Below are positions 25,932 through 36,828 of a stretch of 64,000 nucleotides of DNA, piece after piece. Location of the stretch: the NCBI RefSeq assembly GCF_001280015.1, contig NZ_LGDV01000164.1:1-64000 (forward strand), read 5' to 3'. Made by a program: the position numbers and the translations under genes. A model generated the notes under the pieces. That model saw only the letters and a list, made by a program, of their open reading frames with translations, did no database searches and had not been told where the DNA came from. Origin of the DNA: Streptomyces sp. MMG1121 (lineage in GTDB: Bacteria > Actinomycetota > Actinomycetes > Streptomycetales > Streptomycetaceae). Numbering within the stretch: position 1 is the first letter of the stretch; each line of letters begins with the position of its first letter.

Positions 25932-26890
25932 AACGCTCCGCGGCCACCGTCGCGCTCACCGCCCTCGCCCCCGTCTCCTGGGGCACCACCTACGCGGTGA
26001 CCACCGAGTTCCTGCCGCCGGACCGCCCGCTGTTCACGGCCCTGATGCGTGCCCTGCCCGCAGGACTGCTGCTGCTCGCCCTGACCCGGGTACTGCCGAA
26101 GGGCGCCTGGTGGTGGAAGGCGCTGGTGCTCGGCGCGCTGAACATCGGCGCGTTCTTCCCGCTGCTGTTCGTCTCGGCGTACCGGCTGCCCGGCGGCATG
26201 GCCGCCGTCGTCGGCTCCGTCCAGCCACTGTTCGTCGTAGGCCTCTCGGCGCTGCTGCTGGGCCGGCGGCCGACCGCGCGCACGCTGGTCACGGGCGCCG
26301 TGGCCGCGCTCGGCGTCAGCCTCGTCGTCCTCCAGGGAGCCGGTGCCCTGGACGCGGTCGGGGTGCTCGCAGCCGTGGCCGCCACCGCTTCGATGGCCAC
26401 CGGTACGGTGCTGACCAAGCGGTGGGGCCGCCCGGACGGCGTCGGCCCGCTGGCCCTCACCGGCTGGCAGCTCACCGCGGGCGGCCTGCTCGTCGCGCCC
26501 GTCGCCGTCCTGGCCGAGGGCGCCCCGCCGGCCCTGGACGGCCGTGCCGTCGGCGGCTACCTCTATCTGGCCCTGGCCAACACGGCCGTCGCCTACTGGC
26601 TCTGGTTCCGCGGCATCGGCCGGCTCAACGCCACCCAGGTCACCTTCCTCGGCCCGCTGTCCCCGCTGACCGCCGCCGTCGTCGGCTGGGCGGCGCTCGG
26701 ACAGTCGCTGACCGCGGTGCAGGTGGCGGGCATGGCGCTGGCGTTCGGGGCGACGCTGGCGGGGCAGCTGGGCGGTCGAGGGGGCATCGACGGGGGCGTC
26801 GGGAGGGGCCGGAGCCAATCGTTCAGTTCTGCTGAAAAGAACGGTCGAAAAGTTTCGATGGACCTGACAGGTCGCTCGCTGCGACGGTAG
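25928..26890 (+). CDS. DMT/EamA-family transporter
   Basis: 320 aa from ATG at 25928 with GAAGGAG upstream. Two EamA repeats of five helices each: first APVSWGTTYAVTTEFLPPDRP..., second from about residue 150 (AAVAATASMATGTVLTKRWG). The loop ANTAVAYWLWFRGIGRL and PLTAAVVGWAALGQSLT are typical of the family. About 35 residues after the last helix form a polar tail. It is co-translated with the MFS gene, so presumably exports a related metabolite or drug under MarR control. Confidence 0.9.
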   Translation: MKRSAATVALTALAPVSWGTTYAVTTEFLPPDRPLFTALMRALPAGLLLLALTRVLPKGAWWWKALVLGALNIGAFFPLLFVSAYRLPGGMAAVVGSVQPLFVVGLSALLLGRRPTARTLVTGAVAALGVSLVVLQGAGALDAVGVLAAVAATASMATGTVLTKRWGRPDGVGPLALTGWQLTAGGLLVAPVAVLAEGAPPALDGRAVGGYLYLALANTAVAYWLWFRGIGRLNATQVTFLGPLSPLTAAVVGWAALGQSLTAVQVAGMALAFGATLAGQLGGRGGIDGGVGRGRSQSFSSAEKNGRKVSMDLTGRSLRR

Positions 26891-26931
26891 GGGCACACCG
26901 GCACGCCCCGCCAGCCAGCGAAAGGACCTCT

Positions 26932-27843
26932 GTGACCGCCGTCCTGCACCGGACCACGACCACGACTACGAACACCTCACCCGCCGCCCCGCTCCTCGGC
27001 CTCGCCCGCGCCGCCCTCGCGACGGTCGTCTGGTCCGGCAGCTTCGTCACCTCCCGCGGTCTGCACGACAGCGTCCCGCCCATCCAGCACGCCTTCTGGC
27101 GCTGGGTGATCGCCCTGGTCGCCGTGGCCCCCTTCGGGGCCCGGCAGGCCTGGCGGCAGCGGGCGCTGATCCGCCGGCACGCCCGCTACGTCCTCCTCGC
27201 GTCGCTCCTCGGCGTCGCCGTCTACAACACCCTCGTCAACCAGGCCGGACTGACCACCCCGGCCGCCACCATGGGCATGATCATGGCCGCCTCGCCGGTG
27301 CTCATGGCGGTGTTCGAACGACTGGGCGGCGTACGGCTCGGCGCGCGGCGCACCACCGGGCTGCTGATCGCCTGCGCGGGCGTGGCGCTGCTCGTCGGCG
27401 GCGGCGCGCACTTCTCGGCCGGCGACCTGTGGATGATCGCCGCCGCCTGCTGCTTCGCGGGCTACAGCACGCTGCTGCGCCGCAAGCCGGCCGAACTGGC
27501 GGGTACGGCCTTCCTGTTCACCACGTTCGTCGTGGGCACGGTCCTGCTCCTGCCCGCCCAGGCGGCGAGCCTGGCCCTCCAGGGCGGCTTCGCCCCGACC
27601 CCCGGCACGGTCCTGCCGCTCCTCTACGTGGGCGTGGCCTCCTCGGCGGTCGCGTTCTTCGCCTGGAACAAGGCCATAGCCCTGATCGGCGCGACCCGCG
27701 CGGGCATCGTCTACTACCTCCAGCCGGTCTGCGTGGCCGCACTCTCCTGGGCCGTCCTCGGTGAAACGACCGGCCGGCCCCAACTGCTCTCGATGGCGCT
27801 GATCCTGGGCGGGGTGGTGCTGGGCGCGGGTGCACGCCGTTGA
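26932..27843 (+). CDS. DMT/EamA-family transporter, second copy
   Basis: 303 aa from GTG at 26932 preceded by AAAGGA. Ten hydrophobic segments in two EamA repeats (ATVVWSGSFVTSRGL; AAACCFAGYSTLLRRKP; FAWNKAIALIGATRAGIVYYLQPV). A Thr-rich cytosolic start precedes helix 1. It is related to, but clearly different from, the DMT gene 41 nt upstream. It is followed 17 nt later by a LysR gene on the same strand. Substrate not known. Confidence 0.9.
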   Translation: MTAVLHRTTTTTTNTSPAAPLLGLARAALATVVWSGSFVTSRGLHDSVPPIQHAFWRWVIALVAVAPFGARQAWRQRALIRRHARYVLLASLLGVAVYNTLVNQAGLTTPAATMGMIMAASPVLMAVFERLGGVRLGARRTTGLLIACAGVALLVGGGAHFSAGDLWMIAAACCFAGYSTLLRRKPAELAGTAFLFTTFVVGTVLLLPAQAASLALQGGFAPTPGTVLPLLYVGVASSAVAFFAWNKAIALIGATRAGIVYYLQPVCVAALSWAVLGETTGRPQLLSMALILGGVVLGAGARR

Positions 27844-27860
27844 CGTGTAGCTTTCCCGGC

Positions 27861-28799
27861 ATGGCCGAGTGGGACATCCGGAAGCTGCAGATCCTGCGCA
27901 CCCTGCGCGAGCGCGGGACGGTGACCGCGACCGCCGAGGCCCTGCACATGACCCCCTCCGCCGTCTCGCAGCAGCTCACCAACCTCGCCCGGCAACTCGG
28001 CGTACCCCTGCTGGAGGCGCGGGGCCGCCGGGTCCGGCTCACCGACGCGGCCCGCCTGGTGCTGACCCACACGGAGCCGCTGTTCGAGCAACTGGAGCGC
28101 GCGGACGCCGCGTTGGCGGCGTACACCCAGGGCGAGGCCGGCGAGGTCCGGGTCGGCGCCTTCTCCACCTCGGTCCCCGCCCTGGTCGTACCGGCCGTAC
28201 GGGCCCTGCGCGGCACGCACCCCGGGGTGACCGTCCGCGTCCGGGAGGCGGAGGCGGCCGAGGCCTACGACCTCCTGACCGCCGGCGACGTGGACCTCGC
28301 CCTGTCCCTGGCGGCCGAGGCCCCGAGCGCGACCGACCCCCGCTTCACCCAGGTCCCCCTGCTGGCCGACCCCCTGGACGTGGCCCTGCCCCCGGACCAC
28401 CCGCTGTCCCACGCCGCGTCCCTCGCCCTGACCGACCTGGCCGCGGAACCCTGGATCTTCGGCGGCAGCGGCCCCTGGTCGGACATCACCCGCCGCGCCT
28501 GCGAGGCAGCCGGGTTCAGCCCCCACCAGGGCCACTCGGCCTCCGGCTGGACCGCGATCCTCGCCATGGTGGAGGCCGGCATGGGCGTGGCCCTGATCCC
28601 GCGACTGGCCGCGGGCCGCCGCGACGGCGTGACCCTGCGCGACCTCGGCCCGGCCGCCCCGGTCCGGCATGTGACGGCGGCGGTACGCAAGGGCGGGGAG
28701 ACGGGGCGGGCGGTCGGACGGGTGTTGGGGGCGTTGCGGGAGGTGGCGGCCGCCCACACCGGCCCGGTCACTCACACCGGCCCGGTCACCCGGGAGTGA
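27861..28799 (+). CDS. LysR-family transcriptional regulator
   Basis: 312 aa from ATG at 27861; an in-frame TTG at 27840 overlaps the DMT stop and is less likely. The N-terminal helix-turn-helix reads LQILRTLRERGTVTATAEALHMTPSAVSQQLTNLARQLGVPL. The effector domain follows (VRVGAFSTSVPALVVPAV..., GDVDLALSL, MVEAGMGVALIPR). The C-terminus has two copies of TGPVT. Because it lies directly after the DMT transporter on the same strand, it may control it, or be co-expressed with it; LysR targets are often divergent, and no divergent gene exists here. Confidence 0.92.
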   Translation: MAEWDIRKLQILRTLRERGTVTATAEALHMTPSAVSQQLTNLARQLGVPLLEARGRRVRLTDAARLVLTHTEPLFEQLERADAALAAYTQGEAGEVRVGAFSTSVPALVVPAVRALRGTHPGVTVRVREAEAAEAYDLLTAGDVDLALSLAAEAPSATDPRFTQVPLLADPLDVALPPDHPLSHAASLALTDLAAEPWIFGGSGPWSDITRRACEAAGFSPHQGHSASGWTAILAMVEAGMGVALIPRLAAGRRDGVTLRDLGPAAPVRHVTAAVRKGGETGRAVGRVLGALREVAAAHTGPVTHTGPVTRE

Positions 28800-28807
28800 A
28801 CTCGTAC

Positions 28808-28851
28808 CGCGCCCCGGGCGCCCGGCACACAGGCCGGGCGCCCGGGGCGCG
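28808..28851. terminator. bidirectional terminator between lysR and pepN
   Basis: 18-bp arms around CGCCCCGGGCGCCCGG and CCGGGCGCCCGGGGCG with an 8-nt loop lie between the convergent stop codons. There is no U-tract, as is common in streptomycetes. Confidence 0.75.
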
Positions 28852-28856
28852 TACTC

Positions 28857-31430
28857 CTACTGGGCCGCCGCGTCCGCCGCCTGGGCCTTCAGGGACCGTT
28901 CGACGCCCGAGCGGGACTCGGAGACGAGGCGGCGCAGGGCCGCGGTCGGGTCGGCCGAGGCCAGCCAGGTGTCCGTCTTGGTCAGGGTCTCCTCGGAGAC
29001 CTGGACCGTCGGGTACAGGCCGATGGCGATCTGCTGGGCGATCTCGTGCGAACGGGAGTCCCAGACGCCCTTGAGGGCCTCGAAGTACCTGTCCGCGTAC
29101 GGCGCCAGCAGCTCGCGCTGGTCGGTCTGCACGAAGCCGCCGATCACGGCCTCCTGCACGGCGTTGGGCAGCGTGTCGGAGTCGATGACCGCCGCCCAGG
29201 CCTCCGCCTTGGCCTCCTCCGTCGGGCGGGCCGCGCGAGCCGTGGCCGCGTGCCGTTCGCCGGCCGCGGTCTTGTCCCGCTCGTACTCGGCCGCGATCTC
29301 CGTCTCGTCGAAGCGGCCGACCGCCGCCAGCCGCTCCACGAACGCCCAGCGCAGCTCGGTGTCCACGGCGAGGCCCTCGACGGTGTGGGTGCCGTCCAGC
29401 AGGCCCTCCAGGAGGTCCAGCTGCTCCGGGGTGCGGGCCGTCGCCGCGAAGGCACGCGCCCACGCCAGCTGGTGGTCGCTCGCCGGCTCGGCCGTGCGCA
29501 GGTGGGCCAGCGTGGCGTCGGTCCAGCGGGTCAGCAGGGACTCGCGGGCGGTGGGGTCGGCGTACAGGTCGATGGCGAGCTTGACCTGACGGTGCAGCGA
29601 CTGCACGAGGCCGATGTCCGACTCCTTGCCGATGCCGGACAGGACGAGCGCGAGGTAGTCGCGGGTGGCCAGCTCGGCGTCCCGCGTCATGTCCCAGGCC
29701 GAGGCCCAGCACAGGGCGCGCGGGAGGGAGGAGTCGAAGTCGCCGAGGTGCTCGGTGACGAACGCCAGCGACTCCTCGTCCAGGCGGACCTTCGCGTACG
29801 ACAGGTCGTCGTCGTTGAGCAGGACGACCGCCGGCCTGTGCTTGCCGTTCAGCTGCGGTACGGCCGTCAGCTCGCCGTCGACGTCCAGCTCGACGCGCTC
29901 GGTGCGTACCAGCTTGCCCGAGCCGGCGTCGAGGTCGTAGAAGCCGATCGCGATGCGGTGCGGGCGCAGGGTCGGCTCGCCCTTGGCGCCGGCGGGCAGC
30001 GCCGGGGCCTCCTGGCGGACGGCGAAGGAGGTGATGACGCCGGAGGCGTCCGTGGCCACCTCGGGACGCAGGACGTTGATGCCCGCCGTCTCCAGCCACT
30101 TCTTCGACCAGTTCTTCAGGTCACGCCCGGAGGTCTCCTCCAGGGCGCCGAGCAGGTCGGACAGGCGCGTGTTGCCGAACGCGTGCGCCTTGAAGTACGC
30201 CTGCACGCCCTTGAAGAACTCGTCCTCGCCGACGTACGCGACGAGCTGTTTGAGGACGGAGGCGCCCTTGGCGTACGTGATGCCGTCGAAGTTGACGAGG
30301 ACGTCGTCCAGGTCGCTGATGTCGGCCATGATCGGGTGCGTGGACGGCAGCTGGTCCTGCCGGTACGCCCAGGTCTTCATCGAGTTCGCGAACGTGGTCC
30401 ACGAGTGCGGCCAGCGCGAGCCGGGGGCGGCGGCCTGGCAGGCGATGGAGGTGTAGGTGGCGAACGACTCGTTCAGCCACAGGTCGTTCCACCACTCCAT
30501 GGTGACGAGGTCGCCGAACCACATGTGGGCCAGCTCGTGCAGGATGGTCTCGGCCCGCACCTCGTACGCCGCGTCGGTCACCTTGGACCGGAAGACGTAC
30601 TGGTCGCGGATGGTGACGGCACCGGCGTTCTCCATCGCGCCCGCGTTGAACTCGGGCACGAAGAGCTGGTCGTACTTCGCGAACGGGTAGGCGTAGTCGA
30701 ACTTCTCCTGGAACCAGTCGAAGCCCTGCCGGGTCACCTCGAAGATCGCGTCCGAGTCGAGGAACTCGGCGAGCGACGGACGGCAGTAGATGCCCAGCGG
30801 CACGCTCTGCCCGTCCTTCTCGTACACGCTGTGCACGGAGTGGTACGGACCGACGATCAGCGCGGTGATGTACGACGAGATGCGCGGCGTCGGCTCGAAG
30901 GACCAGACGTTGTCCTTCGGCTCCGGCGTCGGGGAGTTGGAAATGACGGTCCAGCCCTCGGGGGCCTTCACCGTGAACCGGAAGGTGGCCTTCAGGTCCG
31001 GCTGCTCGAAGGAGGCGAACACCCGGCGGGCGTCCGGCACCTCGAACTGGGTGTAGAGGTAGGCCTGCTCGTCGACGGGGTCGACGAAGCGGTGCAGACC
31101 CTCGCCCGTGTTGGTGTACGCGCAGTCCGCGACGACCCGCAGGACGTTACGGCCCTGAAGCAGTCCCGGCAGCGCGATCCGCGAGTCCTCGAAGACCCCG
31201 GCCGGGTCGAGCGCGTCGCCGTTCAGGGTCACCTCGTGGACGGCGGGCGCCACCAGGTCGATGAAGGACTCGGCACCGGTGCGGGCGACGTCGAAGCGCA
31301 CCGTGGTCACGGACCGGTAGGTACCGCCCTCCTGCGCTCCGGAGAGGTCGAGATCGATCTCGTACGAGTCAACGGTGAGCAGCTCCGCCCGCTGCTGCGC
31401 CTCTTCGCGAGTCAGGTTTGTGCCAGGCAC
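28857..31430 (-). CDS. pepN: aminopeptidase N (M1 zinc metallopeptidase)
   Basis: 857 aa from GTG at 31430 with GAGGAG 8 nt upstream. M1 hallmarks: the exopeptidase motif GAMENAG and the zinc site HELAHMWFGDL followed by the third ligand in NESFATY. The C-terminal half is the ERAP1-like helical domain. No signal peptide, so it is cytosolic, removing N-terminal residues from peptides. A second M1 enzyme of the same length and start (PGENLSRDE versus PGTNLTREE) is encoded at 40626-43208, so this is one of two paralogues. Confidence 0.95.
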   Translation of the reverse strand: MPGTNLTREEAQQRAELLTVDSYEIDLDLSGAQEGGTYRSVTTVRFDVARTGAESFIDLVAPAVHEVTLNGDALDPAGVFEDSRIALPGLLQGRNVLRVVADCAYTNTGEGLHRFVDPVDEQAYLYTQFEVPDARRVFASFEQPDLKATFRFTVKAPEGWTVISNSPTPEPKDNVWSFEPTPRISSYITALIVGPYHSVHSVYEKDGQSVPLGIYCRPSLAEFLDSDAIFEVTRQGFDWFQEKFDYAYPFAKYDQLFVPEFNAGAMENAGAVTIRDQYVFRSKVTDAAYEVRAETILHELAHMWFGDLVTMEWWNDLWLNESFATYTSIACQAAAPGSRWPHSWTTFANSMKTWAYRQDQLPSTHPIMADISDLDDVLVNFDGITYAKGASVLKQLVAYVGEDEFFKGVQAYFKAHAFGNTRLSDLLGALEETSGRDLKNWSKKWLETAGINVLRPEVATDASGVITSFAVRQEAPALPAGAKGEPTLRPHRIAIGFYDLDAGSGKLVRTERVELDVDGELTAVPQLNGKHRPAVVLLNDDDLSYAKVRLDEESLAFVTEHLGDFDSSLPRALCWASAWDMTRDAELATRDYLALVLSGIGKESDIGLVQSLHRQVKLAIDLYADPTARESLLTRWTDATLAHLRTAEPASDHQLAWARAFAATARTPEQLDLLEGLLDGTHTVEGLAVDTELRWAFVERLAAVGRFDETEIAAEYERDKTAAGERHAATARAARPTEEAKAEAWAAVIDSDTLPNAVQEAVIGGFVQTDQRELLAPYADRYFEALKGVWDSRSHEIAQQIAIGLYPTVQVSEETLTKTDTWLASADPTAALRRLVSESRSGVERSLKAQAADAAAQ

Positions 31431-31542
31431 GCGGTCATCTCCTCGTTATGTGTGGGTTGCGCCATCCTTCCATGGGATCCACAGGGAACGCGATGTCCGG
31501 TTCCGGCCGGTGGGCGGGACGCCGGCGCAGGACGCTGGGCCC

Positions 31543-32028
31543 ATGGAGACGACACACACGACCACCTACACCGCCCGCCCGATCCCGCCGGAGGTCCTCG
31601 ACGCCCTGCGGGTCACGGACGACGCGGGCCGCCCCATGACCCCGTACCCGGACGAGGAGGGCGGCTCCCCACTGCGCTGCTGCCTGCGCCCCAGCACACC
31701 GGGCGAGCGGATCGCCCTGGTCTCGTACGCGCCCCTGCGCCGCTGGGCGGCCGAGACGGGAGCCCGGCCCGGCGCCTACGACGAACAGGGCCCGGTCTTC
31801 GTCCACGCCGCCCCCTGCCCGGGCCCGACGACCTCGGCCCTGCCCTTCACCCAGGCCCACCGCGTCCTGCGCCGCTACTCGCCCGAGGGCCACATCCTGG
31901 GCGGCCGCCTGGTGGACGACGACTTCCGGCCCGCCCTCACGGAGGCCTTCACCGACCCGGAGGTGGCGGTCGTGCATGTGCGGGCGGTGGAGTACGGGTG
32001 CTTCCTGTACGAGGTGCGGCGGGGTTAG
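31543..32028 (+). CDS. DUF1203 protein
   Basis: 161 aa from ATG at 31543 (AGGACG upstream, weak). It matches the DUF1203 pattern: GRPMTPYPDEEGGSPLRCCL, ERIALVSYAPL, GPVFVHAAPC, and a C-terminal half with VVHVRAVEYGCFLYEVRR. The paired cysteines and HAAPC suggest a metal or redox site, but no function is established for the family. It is divergent from pepN. Confidence 0.85.
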   Translation: METTHTTTYTARPIPPEVLDALRVTDDAGRPMTPYPDEEGGSPLRCCLRPSTPGERIALVSYAPLRRWAAETGARPGAYDEQGPVFVHAAPCPGPTTSALPFTQAHRVLRRYSPEGHILGGRLVDDDFRPALTEAFTDPEVAVVHVRAVEYGCFLYEVRRG

Positions 32029-32160
32029 CACTCGCTCTCGAAAGCCGTCCCCGCCGGCACCCGAGCGAACTCCCGAACTCCCGTACCGTCTCCGTCGCGG
32101 CCTCCCGGTGCCACACGAGCCCCGGTGCCGAGGAGGGCGCGGCGGCCCGTGGCGGCGAGG

Positions 32161-32592
32161 ATGAGGGCCTCCTGGAGGATCGGCGGGGTGTGGGCGGTGG
32201 CCGCCGGGCTCGGCGCGCGGCTGGTGCCGGGACCGGGCGCCGGGCGGGCCACCGCTGAAGTCTTCAGCGGGATCGCCGTCGCCTCCGCCCTCGGCGCCGT
32301 CGTCCCGCTGCGGGTCCCCGCGGGCGGTACGGCCACCGGCCGAGCGGTGCTGCTCGTGGTGCGGGGTCTGGCCTGCGGCGGGGTGTCCGTCACCGGGCGG
32401 AGCCGGCTGACGGCTGCCGTGCCGGGGCCCGGAAGCCGCCTCCGCCCTGTTCGCCGGGGTGTTCAACACGGCCATCGCGCTCGGCGCCCTGGTCGGCGGC
32501 CGGCTCACGGACGGGCCCGGGCTGACCGCCGTCCTGGCCACGGGCGCCGTTCTCGCACTGGCGGCGGCCGTCCAGACGGTCGTGGAGACGGC
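32161..32592 (+). pseudogene. remnant of an MFS transporter gene
   Basis: One frame gives GARLVPGPGAGRATAEVFSG and IAVASALGAVV, which fit the TM4-TM5 region of DHA1-type MFS proteins. It then jumps to ACGGVSVTGRSRLTAAV, the late TM10 region. After a frameshift near 32430 the frame beginning near 32424 gives PEAASALFAGVFNTAIALGA and LVGGRLTDGPGLTAVLAT, the TM11-TM12 end. The beginning, the middle and a proper stop are missing. It is thus a gene with internal deletion and frameshift, sitting between DUF1203 and asd. Confidence 0.65.
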
Positions 32593-32629
32593 GCAGGGGC
32601 GGCCACTTGGTCGTGACCGCCCCTGCGCC
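32590..32629 (-). terminator. terminator of asd
   Basis: GGCGCAGGGGCGG and CCGCCCCTGCGCC form a 13-bp stem 20 nt after the asd stop on the minus strand; the inner part can also pair (GGCCAC with GTGACC, one mismatch). Confidence 0.7.
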
Positions 32630-32649
32630 GTACCGACTGCGTACCGGTG

Positions 32650-34279
<1,630 letters not shown>

Positions 34280-34747
34280 ATGCGAAGGAACTTGAGGGTG
34301 GCGGCCTACGCCGTGTGCGTCCGCGACGGACAGCTCCTGCTCGCCCGCTCGCCCGGCCCCGACGGCACTCCCGAGTGGGTGCTGCCCGGCGGCGGCATGG
34401 ATCACGGCGAGGATCCGTACGACACCGTCCGCCGCGAGGTCGCCGAGGAGACCGGCTACCGGATCCGGGTGACCGATCTCCTCGGCGTCGACTCCCTCCG
34501 GGTGGTCGGCGACCCGCGTGTCGGCCGTCGCAGGGACCATCACGCACTGCGGATCGTCTACGCGGGCGAGGTCGTCGGCGGTGAACTCCGGTACGAAGTG
34601 GGCGGATCAACGGATTTCGCCGCCTGGCAGGACCTGGACGCCGTACCCGGACTCAACCGGGTGCCCCTCGTCGACATCGCGCTCGGGCTGTGGCGCGGAC
34701 GCCCGCCGCACGGGCGGCCGGAGCCCGTCCCCTACCCCGGCAGATGA
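34280..34747 (+). CDS. Nudix hydrolase
   Basis: 155 aa. The Nudix box reads GGGMDHGEDPYDTVRREVAEETGY (residues 38-61), giving the REVxEE metal-binding helix. The N-terminus RVAAYAVCVRDGQLLLARSP is the usual first strand pair. The enzyme should hydrolyse a nucleoside diphosphate linked to another group, in the cytosol. The exact substrate cannot be deduced. Probably leaderless; monocistronic. Confidence 0.9.
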   Translation: MRRNLRVAAYAVCVRDGQLLLARSPGPDGTPEWVLPGGGMDHGEDPYDTVRREVAEETGYRIRVTDLLGVDSLRVVGDPRVGRRRDHHALRIVYAGEVVGGELRYEVGGSTDFAAWQDLDAVPGLNRVPLVDIALGLWRGRPPHGRPEPVPYPGR

Positions 34748-34968
34748 ACGAGGAGTGACCGGTCCCCGGCGGCCCGCGATCCGCTCCCCGTCCACTCCAT
34801 GGCCGCCCGCCCACCCCGAGATCCACGTACGGTGATCGGCGCTGCGCGTTGCCGCCGCGTTCACGCGCAGGTCATTCCCGGTGCCAAGCATCCAGAGCGA
34901 GCGGGGCGTTCGCGCCTGCGGCGGCCCGCGACCACTGCCGACGCGTTCGCACCCGGGGAGATCGCGCC

Positions 34969-36723
34969 ATGTCGCGCATACGCTCTGTCGCCACCTCCGC
35001 GCTGGAGGTCAACCGTCGTACCGTCCTGGCCGCCGCCGGGGCCGTCTCGCTCTCCGCGGGCGTCGGTTACGCCCTGCGCCCCACCGACAGCGAGGCCGCC
35101 ACCGGCACCGGTGACGCGCCCGTCGCCCACTCCCGGCAGGCCACCGCGCAGGCGCCGCTCGCGCCCTACACCAAGGGCACCACCCTCGCCTCCGTCGCCG
35201 CCCCCCGGAACAGTTCCGGCTACCGGCGCCTCGGCGACGGCCCCGGCTGGAAGCGCGTGGTGCGCGAGGAGCTGGCCACGCCCAAGTCCGGCCGTGCGAA
35301 CCGCCGTACGCCACTGGCCGCGTTCGTGCAGTTCACCGACCTGCACCTGATGGACGTCCAGCACCCCCTGCGCTGGGAGTTCCTGCGCTCGGCACAGATG
35401 CAGTCCTGGCGGCCGCACGAGGCGCTCACCGTGCCCGGCGCCATCTCGCTCGTCGAGCGGGTCAACGCGCTGAAGGGCGCCCCCGTCACCGGCGCCCCGC
35501 TGCACTTCGTGATGACCACCGGCGACAACACCGACAACAACGCGCACTCCGAGCTGGAGTGGTTCATGAAGGTGATGAGCGGTGGCCGCATCACCCCCAA
35601 CACCGGTGACCCCAGGCACTACGAGGGCGTGCAGAACAGCGGCCTGAAGCTGTACTGGCAGCCCGACTCCACCACCCGCGACAGCGACAAGGCGCTCGGC
35701 TTCCCGCACCTGAAGGGCTTCCTGGCCGCCGCGATCCGCGAAGTGCGCAGCCCCGGCCTGAAGCTGCCCTGGTACTCCACCGCCGGCAACCACGACGCCC
35801 TCGCGCTCGGTACCTACGGCTCCCACGGAGACCGCTACCTCGCCGAGGCGGCCGTCGCCGGCAGGAAGCTGATGAACGTCCCGCCCGCCGACGCGAAGAA
35901 GGTCCTGGACAGCATCAACAACGCGACCGACCCCAAGGGCACCGGCTACCGCGACTTCCTCAAGGCCCACGCCCGGTCGATGCGTTCGGTCACGCCGGAC
36001 GAGAAGCGCGCCCCCTACACCCAGGCCGACTATCTGAAGGCCCACCTCGACCCCGCCCACCAGGGGCTCGGCCCGGTCGGGCACGGCTACTCCTCGGCGA
36101 ACCTGGACGCGGGCACCCAGTACTACGCCTTCCGCATCTCCGACGACGTCATCGGTATCAGCATCGACACCACCGACCCCGGCGGCCACTACACGGGCTC
36201 CGTCGGCACCGCCCAGCTGAAGTGGCTGGACAGGACGCTGAAGGACAACAAGGACTCCTACGCCGTCGTCTTCAGCCACCACACCAGCAAGACGATGGAC
36301 AACACCCGCCCCGACCCGGCCCGGCCGACCGAGAAGCGGCACGGCGGTGCCGAGGTGCTCTCCGTGCTGGGCGCGCACACCAACGTGCTGGCCTGGGTGA
36401 ACGGCCACATCCACAAGAACGTCATCACCCCGCACAAGGCATCCGGGGGCCGCTCCTTCTGGGAGATCTCCACGGCCTCGCACGTCGACTACCCCCACCT
36501 GGCCCGGATCGTCGAGCTGGTCGACAACAAGGACGGCACGCTCTCCCTGTTCACCACGCTGATCGAGTCCGCCGCCCCGCACCGCACCGACTTCGCCGAC
36601 CTCTCCCAGACCGGCCTCGCCGCGCTCTACCGGGAGCTGGCCTTCAACGCCCCCGGCGCGAGCAAGGCCCTCGCGGGCGGCACGGCCGACCGGAATGCGG
36701 AGCTGGTGCTCCGGAAAGGCTGA
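34969..36723 (+). CDS. Tat-exported metallophosphoesterase (TIGR03767-type)
   Basis: 584 aa from ATG at 34969 with GGGGAG 7 nt upstream. The N-terminus has a twin-arginine signal (EVNRRTVLAAAGAVSLSAGV), so it should be folded and exported by Tat. Calcineurin-type metal motifs follow: FTDLHLMD, TTGDNTDN, TAGNHDA, SHHTS and GHIHKN. The long insert between GDN and GNHD, and the overall length, fit the actinobacterial TIGR03767 group. It probably acts on phosphate esters outside the cell; substrate unknown. Confidence 0.9.
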   Translation: MSRIRSVATSALEVNRRTVLAAAGAVSLSAGVGYALRPTDSEAATGTGDAPVAHSRQATAQAPLAPYTKGTTLASVAAPRNSSGYRRLGDGPGWKRVVREELATPKSGRANRRTPLAAFVQFTDLHLMDVQHPLRWEFLRSAQMQSWRPHEALTVPGAISLVERVNALKGAPVTGAPLHFVMTTGDNTDNNAHSELEWFMKVMSGGRITPNTGDPRHYEGVQNSGLKLYWQPDSTTRDSDKALGFPHLKGFLAAAIREVRSPGLKLPWYSTAGNHDALALGTYGSHGDRYLAEAAVAGRKLMNVPPADAKKVLDSINNATDPKGTGYRDFLKAHARSMRSVTPDEKRAPYTQADYLKAHLDPAHQGLGPVGHGYSSANLDAGTQYYAFRISDDVIGISIDTTDPGGHYTGSVGTAQLKWLDRTLKDNKDSYAVVFSHHTSKTMDNTRPDPARPTEKRHGGAEVLSVLGAHTNVLAWVNGHIHKNVITPHKASGGRSFWEISTASHVDYPHLARIVELVDNKDGTLSLFTTLIESAAPHRTDFADLSQTGLAALYRELAFNAPGASKALAGGTADRNAELVLRKG

Positions 36724-36828
36724 AATTCACCCAACTGGCCTACAGGCGAGCAACCTTCGCGCATCCCGCGTCGGTTTCTTCCCCCGACCGCACCGACACC
36801 AAGGTGACATCACAGGTTGGGGGAAGAC

